Positions 8,860 through 15,122 of a stretch of 15,122 nt of DNA are shown here, piece after piece; positions within the stretch are counted from its first letter, which is position 1, and each line of letters begins with the position of its first letter. The stretch covers positions 1 through 15,122 of the forward strand of contig JAAMXP010003191.1 of the NCBI GenBank assembly GCA_019693395.1, read 5' to 3'. Origin of the DNA: Ettlia oleoabundans. Its lineage: Eukaryota; Chlorophyta; Chlorophyceae; Chlamydomonadales. The notes under the pieces were generated by a model. The model was not told the origin of the DNA and searched no databases. It was given only the letters and a program-made list of their open reading frames with translations. Made by a program: the position numbers and the translations under genes.

Positions 8860-10938
8860 TCACTTGATGAAGAAGTAGACACAGGCGCCAGTGAAGAGGT
8901 ATGAGTCAAGGCGATCCAGCAAGCCGCCGTGGCCGGGGATGAGGTTAGAGGCATCCTTGAGCCCCGCATCACGCTTAATCACGCTTTCAATCAGGTCCCC
9001 AAACAGGCTGGCAAAGAAGACGATGGTGCCCAAGGCTGCCGCATTTAACGAGTTGTCCGGCCAGCCTGCGACCTGCAGAGGCCCAGGGCAAGATGCAACA
9101 CAAACCTCTGTTGGCGCGGCAAGATCCCCAAACAGAAAGAGCCCAGAAGTCCAGCGGGAGATCAGCAGTGCTGGAGCAGCTGGTACGAGCAGTACTAGCC
9201 GATGGTTGCATGAGCCAGTGCCTGACAGCAACTGCCATGCAATGCAGCTGCGAGTGGCATGCCAGCCCACTTTGTAAAGGCCCAACGCCACCGCAATGCT
9301 GCTTAGCAAGCCGCCTACAGCGCCCTCCACTGTTTTCTTGGGGCTCACTGCTGTCAACTGCAGGTAGCAGGCAACCAGGCAGCGGGTTGGCGATGCAAGG
9401 CAACAAGCATGTCGCGTTGGCACCACAGCACATACGCAAGCCACAGAACCACAGAATCATGGAATAGTACAACATACGTGACGACAGCACCGAGCGCTGG
9501 AACAGGTCTGGGCGCCCACCTGCGTGCGTCCAAACGACTTGCCGCAGAAGTAGGCGCCGGTGTCGGCAGCAATGATGCAAGAGACGGCTACAAAGGCAGC
9601 TATCAACCCCACGGTGAGATGGGTTGGACCGCCCAACAGTGGCGGGATGCCTGCTGCAATTGCCCCGCTGTTCACTGCTGGCACCGCCATGAGGCGTAGC
9701 TTGATCCAAAAGCTGGGCAGGTAGCCTGCAGGAGGTGTCAGGCAGATGGGGAAATGCTTTGGCAACCGGCCAACACAGCTGTCTGCTGACATGCTGGCTG
9801 CAAAGAGCAGAGTGAACACAAGCCCCCAGAGATGAAAGGCGCCTCGGCCGCCACCCACAGCCACTGCACCTTTATTACCAGTTGCAGCCTGCTGAGGGAA
9901 GCCTACATGCAGTGCTGCGCCCAATCACTGCATGGCACAGCATGTTGACCCCAAACCCAACCAAAACTCTCACCGCAGTAGAAGAGGCCAAACAACGAGG
10001 AGGCCAGCTGTGAGAACCTTGGCTTGCGCACTGCCAGCAACTGCAGCGAGAGGCACATGAAGGTGGCCACTGCCATTGCGCTGGCGGCACGCCCGTTTGT
10101 GACAAACACCCACGCATTGAGCGCCACGCACAGCAGGCTGACGGCGCTGCTGACCAGCGGCGGCGGCGGCGGCATGCCCTTGGCAATGCCCTTGGCGCGG
10201 ACTAGCCCGGTAAATTCCTACAGCACAGGCAAATAGAAGGCAAGGGGCACCGCTTAAATATATGCAAGCAATGATGTGACTGGCAGGCAGAAAGGCATAC
10301 GGACGCTATGGCTTTGCAAGGGTTATGCAAGGCTCCAGCATCTCATTGGTGGGCGTGGCTCGCACCTGCGACAACTGGTATGCTGCCAGGCAGGTGACGG
10401 CGCCATACAGCCAACCACCAGTGATGATGACTGCTGCGCCGCTGAGGCCCAAAATAACTCCAAAAACCACGCGCTTAGCTAGGCTGCTCTTCTTCTTTGG
10501 CTGGTTGTCCCCTGCCTCACCCAACGCCCCGGCATCTGCTCCTAAATCGGCTGTTCCTGCCGCTGCTCCTGCTGCATCAGCAAACTGCTCTGACAGCGGT
10601 GCCTGTTGCCGATCTGCCTCAGCGCCTACGGCAGCTGCTGCAGCCGCTTGTGCTGCCAGGCCGGCATCCGCGTCAGCTGCCGCCGCTGCCGCAACAGGCT
10701 GCTGCTGCCGCCGCAACCTCAGGTGTCGCCTGACCTCGCTGCTGCTGCTCCCGCTGATGCCCGGTACAGATGTGCTGCTGCTGAGCCGAGCCGTCGACGG
10801 ACTCTGAGACACTGCTGTCCTGTTGGAGCCAAAACACAGCGGGCGCCAAGCCGCCTTAGCTGCAGATCTAACCGTTGAAGACTGCGAACTACCGTGACAT
10901 GTCGGGGTAACCGCCAGGCCCCCCAGGAGAGGGGACAT
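8860..10938 (-). CDS. Phosphatidate cytidylyltransferase (CDP-diacylglycerol synthase), plastid type
   Basis: Exons, in transcript order, are 10938-10366, 10217-9974, 9725-9520, 9357-9271 and 9072-8860. All have GT-AG borders and join in frame to give 440 residues. The enzyme converts phosphatidate and CTP to CDP-diacylglycerol and pyrophosphate, feeding phosphatidylglycerol synthesis. Residues 1-~155 are Ser/Arg- then Ala/Gln-rich, transit-peptide-like. Membrane segments follow from RVVFGVILGLSGAAVIITGG. Family blocks are FYCGYLPSFWIKLR, IAADTGAYFCGKSFGRTQ and LTAVSPKKTVEG. The C-terminal signature at residues 400-426 runs SVIKRDAGLKD, then IPGHGGLLDRLD; it satisfies the PROSITE CDS pattern with all Lys, Asp, His and Arg positions present. 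The single-domain bacterial-like form with an N-terminal extension matches plant plastidial CDS4/CDS5 rather than the ER type (inference). It is divergent from L27e, with 251 nt between the ATGs. Confidence 0.95.
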
Positions 10939-11189
10939 TGGCCCAGCTGCGATTGCAAAGCAGTGTCGAAACTAGCAGGGCAAGCCTCTCTTGTTCGTTG
11001 TGACGCCCAATTAAATGTGAACGACTGAACCTCGATAAATGGTTGCAAGGCGACCTAAGGGTGCATCCCGCGCCTCCCGCAGCATTGGGGCGCCCTAGTC
11101 CCTGGCTCGGACCCCGCTCACTTCCCACGCCCCAGCAGCTGGAAGCGCCCTCTTTCAACGCAGAAAATCAGGGAGGGGGCTGGAGCACC
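10939..11189. promoter_or_regulatory. Candidate bidirectional promoter, CDP-DAG synthase / L27e
   Basis: Only 251 nt separate the start codons of the two divergent genes, so promoters and both leaders must fit here unless leader introns exist. On the minus strand a TGGGCC hexamer, like the plant site II element, lies directly upstream of the synthase ATG (about 10939-10945). AT-rich TTAAAT and GATAAAT near 11011 and 11033 could be weak TATA-like sites; no strong TATA box is present. Confidence 0.55.
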
Positions 11190-12983
11190 ATGAAGTTCCT
11201 CAAGGTGCATGATTGGAGCAAGGGGATGCCGTGTGTAGAGGCGGCAGCGGGCCCAGCGGCTGGTGTTGTTTCCCGCGAGCGTATGACATGCATTATTGCT
11301 GCGTGCGCCGCTGCTCTTCCGCCATGCAGCCCGGGAAGGTCGTCATCCTTCTGAGCGGCCGCTACGCGGGCAAGAAGGCGGTCATCGTGAAGAACTTTGA
11401 TGATGGCACCAGCAGCCGGCCTTACGGACACGCCCTGGTGTGCGGCCTGTCCAAGGAGCCCCGCAAGGTGGGCGGCGCAGGCGGCAGCATCCGCACTTGC
11501 GCAAAGGCAGTTTACTGCAGCGCAGGCGCATGCAACTTCAGTAGAGGCCTAGCCAACACAGACAGATAGGCAGATTATCGAGCAAAACAAGAAGCTGGGC
11601 TTAGGCTGGCGGTACAGCAACGGCATATTGCGGGGGAGGGGCGTGCGGTGGCGGCACGGCACGGCACCGCACCTGTGGTTTCCACCTTTGCTTCTCCTCA
11701 ATGCCTGCCTGCGCTAAGCTCGCTGCTCTTGTCTTGTACAGGTGATCAAGAGGTCCTCCCAGAAGACCCAGGCCCGCCGATCAAGCTTGAAGGTGCGCGC
11801 AGGGTGCTGGCTTGCATGCCGCATGTATGTTCAGCAGGTTGTGTGGTGTTACAACAACCATGCAGCCTTGGGCTGTGCATGCGCCATCCTGGTTATCATT
11901 AGCCGAGCAGGGCAATATGCCACAACTTTACACAAACTTTTGGCGGTCGCTGGCAGCAGCTTGAGTGGCAGCTGTGAGGGCTGCAGCTGGACTTTGAAGC
12001 ATGCCGCCGGCCTGCTTGGGCGGAGGGAAGGGCAGCACATGCAGTGCGTCCACAGCAACAGAGCGTCTTGACCGCCAGCCACTGACAAGCACCGCCACGC
12101 TCAATTGCCGCGCGCCGGTCGTGCCAAACCACTGGGGTCCCTGCTTTTAGCAGTGCGGCTAGGCGATGCTGTTGTCGCAGAGCACTGATGGTACGGCACA
12201 CAGCATAGCTGCCTTTGAATGCGTCGGTGGAGCTGTATAACAAACTCACTACCTGCATGCCACCCTGCTTGCGTGCCCGGCTGTGTTGTGCAGACGTTCA
12301 TCAAGGTGGTCAACTACCAGCATATCATGCCCACCCGCTACACGCTCGAGGTTGAGCTCAAGGGCGTGGTCACCACTGACTGCATTGACAACAGCACTAA
12401 GAAGACGGAGGCCAACAAGGAGGCTAAGGCGCTGCTGGAGGACAAGTTCAAGAGCGGCAAGAACAGGTGCGCGAACAGGGGTGAATGTGTTATGTTATAC
12501 AGTTATGCTGCATCTGCAGGGCAGACTGGGTCTTGTGGGGCACAGCCGGGTAGCAGGTACTAGCCTCGGCCATCGCGCAGGATGCCCTGAGCGGGAGGCA
12601 GACAGGTTAGAGAGACAGCTATTGATGTGCGTGGCAATGGGAAGCCGCTGTTGGGCCAGGTTGAGGACGCTTGGCTTGAAAGCGCGCTTCCAGCAGGCTC
12701 GCAGCTGTGGTAGGAACAGTCACAGCATCCAGCCGGGCATGTAGCTCATGCAGCGCTGTAGACTGAGCTGTTGAGTGGTGCTGAAAGCTGCGCTACTGGT
12801 GGACCTGAGGGCAGCATAAAAGCAAGAAGCATTCACACCGGTCGTGACAGCTTGTACGCATGTGCTTGTTTGCAGTCCATGTAACGACCACCTCGTTGCA
12901 GCACGACGCAGTATCCCCTCTTTTACGTTTTGCATGCGGTCATCCCTTTTTGCAGGTGGTTCTTCACCAAACTCAGGTTCTGA
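11190..12983 (+). CDS. 60S ribosomal protein L27 (eL27)
   Basis: Five exons, 11190-11204, 11330-11467, 11742-11792, 12294-12466 and 12956-12983, join in frame to 134 residues, against about 136 for the family. The first coding exon is only five codons (MKFLK). The second starts [20 protein letters not shown], a KOW-type segment, and continues [19 protein letters not shown]. The third is [17 protein letters not shown]; the fourth begins [20 protein letters not shown] and ends SGKNR. The fifth encodes the conserved terminus WFFTKLRF across a phase-2 split Arg codon. The tiny first and last exons are fixed by the strongly conserved MxKFLK and FFTKLRF ends. The protein is a structural component of the cytosolic large subunit. 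Introns are 125, 274, 501 and 489 nt. Confidence 0.96.
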
Positions 12984-13349
12984 GCTGCTGGAAGCCCACA
13001 CAATACAGCAGGCATTCTATGCTGTTACCCACAGACGTGTAATGCCACACCCCGCATGCCAGTCATCGCAGCCAGATTCAGGTTGTTGCAACAGGATAAT
13101 AAGAAGCCATCGGCCAGCAGCATGATGGGCCTCTGAGCAGCAGCCGAGAATGATCACACGGGAAACCCCCAGGTGCAGGGAAAGGGTTGTTGTCTCCAGC
13201 TTTAGTGCATCACCTGAGCTACTCGCATATTGAGCTGACGAGGAATAAGGGATTTTGCAAACCAGAATTAGATCAGCAAACAGAGCAATACAAATTGAGC
13301 AACACATCAGGCTGGGTTCATCATCTGCGCTTGAGGTGCTGCTGCCGCA
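12984..13349. other. Convergent intergenic region, L27e / AIR synthetase
   Basis: This 366-nt stretch contains the 3' UTRs of two converging genes. The only recognisable element is the L27e polyadenylation signal listed separately. No TTACA is seen near the AIR synthetase stop, so that gene must use a variant signal. No open frame here looks coding. Confidence 0.5.
13038..13042 (+). terminator. TGTAA polyadenylation signal of L27e
   Basis: TGTAA begins 55 nt after the L27e stop codon, almost the same spacing as the TGTAA after L31e. The agreement between the two ribosomal protein genes supports both assignments and a chlorophyte origin. Confidence 0.75.
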
Positions 13350-14669
13350 TCATATCAGCTCCACACCCTGGCCCTCAACGATCTCTCCCATCTCAAAGGT
13401 GCCAATTCCCAGGCCCACCACCTGGTCAACGTCTGATCGTGGCACCACAATGACCATGCCCACACCCATGTTAAATGTGCGGAACATCTCAGAGTCAGGC
13501 ACCTTGCCAGCCTGCAGGGTTGCATGTGGGGGCGGGATGGGGAGTGGGGTGGTAAAACAACAATGTACATCGACAGATACAGCAAGTCAAACAGGCAGGC
13601 AGGTCGCGACTTGAAAGCAGACAGGCACGACCAAGCAGACAGCTGCAGAGCAGCATACAAGTAGCTGTAAGTTCACCCACCTCTTGAATCCACTGGAACA
13701 GCGGCGGCACTTCCCAGGCACTGCGTCGGATGCGGGCTGCTAGGCCCTTGGGCACAACACGGGGAATGTTCTCGGGGAAGCCGCCCCCCGTCATGTGCAC
13801 CAAGCCGCGAATGTCTGCGGCACCCAGCATCTTCATGCAGTCACGCACATAGATGACGGTGGGGGTCAGCAGGGTGACCCCAAAGCTCTCGCCGCTCCAA
13901 GGTGCGGTGTCATGCAGAGAGGTGCCCGATACCTGCGCAGCAGCAGGTTGGAGGATGCAGCATGCATTAAAAAAAGGCGTCCGAGTCGCAAGAGTGCGCC
14001 AGGAGCACTGACACTGAAGTAGCAGCGGGAACGTAGCCACAGCAACTGCTGTCGCCTTGCACGATGTACAAGGATGCTCAAAACAATCTTCAGCCATGCA
14101 GTTTAGGCAGGGCACTGTTGCATGCTGGTCTCACTGTCATGCTTTTTCCAGGTGTTGGCTGAGCTCACCTCCAGGACCTTGCGCACCAGGGAGAAGCCGT
14201 TGGAGTGCACACCGCTGGACTTGAGGCCCAGGATGACGTCACCCGCCTGCACCCACACACACCAGCATCACAGGCCGCAGCACCCATGCAACAGCCTTGG
14301 CGTGTGGCACGCAGACTTCAGCAGGCGCACTTCAGCAAGTCAACCACAGGAACAGTTGCCAATGCTCAAATGTACATATGTCTGTGTGATACCTTGGTGG
14401 GTTCTTGCAGTTGCAGTTCTGCTGGCACTTCGGCCAGCAATCGCACTCCCCTGCTCCCCAGCCACCTTTTCCCAGCCAGGCAGCCCGCCAGCGCCACTGC
14501 CCACCTGTATGCGGCTGCCGTCGATGACCTTGTCCTTCTTCACCGACCCCACCGCAAAACCGGCCAGGTCGTACTCGCCGGGGGAGTAGAAGCCGGGCAT
14601 CTCAGCAGTCTCGCCCCCGAGCAGCACGCAGTCAGACTGGCGGCACCCCTCCACAATGCCCTTGATCAC
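13350..14669 (-). CDS. Phosphoribosylformylglycinamidine cyclo-ligase (AIR synthetase), C-terminal part
   Basis: Four exons, 14669-14505, 14246-14169, 13932-13681 and 13511-13350, join in phase 0 to 217 residues plus the stop. The enzyme closes the imidazole ring of 5-aminoimidazole ribotide from FGAM with ATP, the fifth step of purine synthesis; in plants it is organellar (family knowledge). Diagnostic blocks are [71 protein letters not shown] and [17 protein letters not shown]. The bacterial PurM has about 345 residues; the missing N-terminal third, with the GTDGVGTK ATP-binding segment, must lie beyond the right edge, since minus-strand sequence from 14670 to 15122 shows no such exon. No fusion to other purine-pathway domains is visible at the C terminus, which ends normally shortly after the FEMGEIVEG segment. 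Confidence 0.95.
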
Positions 14670-15122
14670 CTGCGCGCCATGACACGGCAGGGCATGAAAG
14701 CGCAGGCAAAGGCAGGGAATGGCAGGCAGTTGAGAGTGTGGCTTGTTTTCAGGTGGGCAGGCGATAGCGGTGTGTGCCTGACATACGTGGTGGTTTGCGA
14801 GTGGTGTGTGGTAAGTGCGGGGGATTGGCAACAGAACCAGATGCAGGGCGTGCTGTGTGTTGAGGTGCGGGTGAACCAGAGAGTCCAGTTAGCGATGTGC
14901 TAGGGGGATCATTCCGCTTCAGCCACGGGAAGGGCTGGGTGGAAATCGACCCTGGCAGCTTTAGTGTGGCATTGGTAACAAGACCGGCGGCCGTGGCCTA
15001 GAGTTGAGGCGACCGGCTTGGATACCATGCCGGTGGGCCACCAGCCACACAAGATACAACAGGAGCATGGTCACAGGGCTGCAGGAGTGTAAACTGTGTT
15101 TGAACCCCGTGCAATGCAGCAG
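14670..15122 (-). other. Intron of the AIR synthetase gene, running off the window
   Basis: This stretch precedes a clear acceptor (GCGCGCAG before the exon starting at 14669) and no upstream exon with the expected N-terminal blocks is found in any minus-strand frame. It is therefore at least 453 nt of intron, longer than this gene's other introns (169, 236 and 258 nt). It contains the tRNA-like sequence listed next, in the antisense direction to the gene. Confidence 0.7.
14987..15109 (+). repeat. Degenerate tRNA-Ser-like sequence, possibly SINE-derived
   Basis: TGGCCTAGAGTTGAGGCGA at 14994-15012 resembles the D arm and A box of a serine tRNA. It is followed by an anticodon-arm-like hairpin (CCGGC and GCCGG around an 11-base loop containing GGA). 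GTGTTTGAACCCC at 15096-15107 resembles a B box (GGTTCGANNCC). The G18-G19 pair is missing, the T stem does not pair properly, the A-to-B distance of about 100 nt is too long for a normal tRNA, and no 3' acceptor strand matching GCGGCCG is seen. It is therefore not called a tRNA gene; a decayed tRNA or tRNA-derived retroelement head is possible. Confidence 0.25.

Noticed and set aside
8754..8972. Minus-strand frame over the last exon of the CDP-DAG synthase
   Set aside because: It is an alternative frame of the exon that encodes the conserved C-terminal signature.
14987..15109. A functional tRNA-Ser gene, possibly with an intron
   Set aside because: The acceptor 3' strand is absent, the T stem does not pair, G18-G19 is missing and the A-to-B-box spacing is too long. 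Kept only as a tRNA-like relic.

Overview
This window looks like nuclear DNA of a green alga (Chlorophyta, possibly a trebouxiophyte; the lineage is inferred). The genes carry many GT-AG introns of about 66 to 500 nt. Two genes have the green-algal polyadenylation signal TGTAA about 50 nt after the stop codon. A plastid-type CDP-diacylglycerol synthase and a plant-type drug/metabolite transporter are present, each with an N-terminal extension that looks like a transit peptide. No operon, CRISPR array, insertion sequence, rRNA gene or convincing tRNA gene was found.

Six protein-coding genes alternate strictly in orientation (+ - + - + -). 1450-2735 (+) is an alpha/beta-hydrolase whose N-terminal exon or exons I could not find. 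3172-5521 (-) is a 547-residue EamA/DMT-family transporter in four exons. 6931-7920 (+) is 60S ribosomal protein L31e in three exons. 8860-10938 (-) is a 440-residue phosphatidate cytidylyltransferase in five exons. 11190-12983 (+) is 60S ribosomal protein L27e in five exons. 13350 to beyond the right edge (-) is the C-terminal part of phosphoribosylformylglycinamidine cyclo-ligase (AIR synthetase), with four exons visible. Exon joins were derived by hand from splice-site dinucleotides, reading phase and remembered family sequence. They close in frame for every gene except the 5' end of the hydrolase.

The left 1.45 kb has no gene I can assign. It holds a (GC)9 tract, a heat-shock-element-like cluster, a strong TATA box, homopolymer C and G runs, and an Ala/Glu-rich open stretch. 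The other gene-free stretches are 2736-3171, 5522-6930, 7921-8859, 12984-13349 and the purine-gene intron from 14670 to the end. The intron carries a degenerate tRNA-Ser-like sequence with A- and B-box-like motifs. The genes are ordinary housekeeping or transport functions (translation, plastid phospholipid synthesis, purine synthesis, transport) and do not form an evident pathway cluster. I found no convincing new multi-gene system; the observations worth checking are regulatory or gene-structural.
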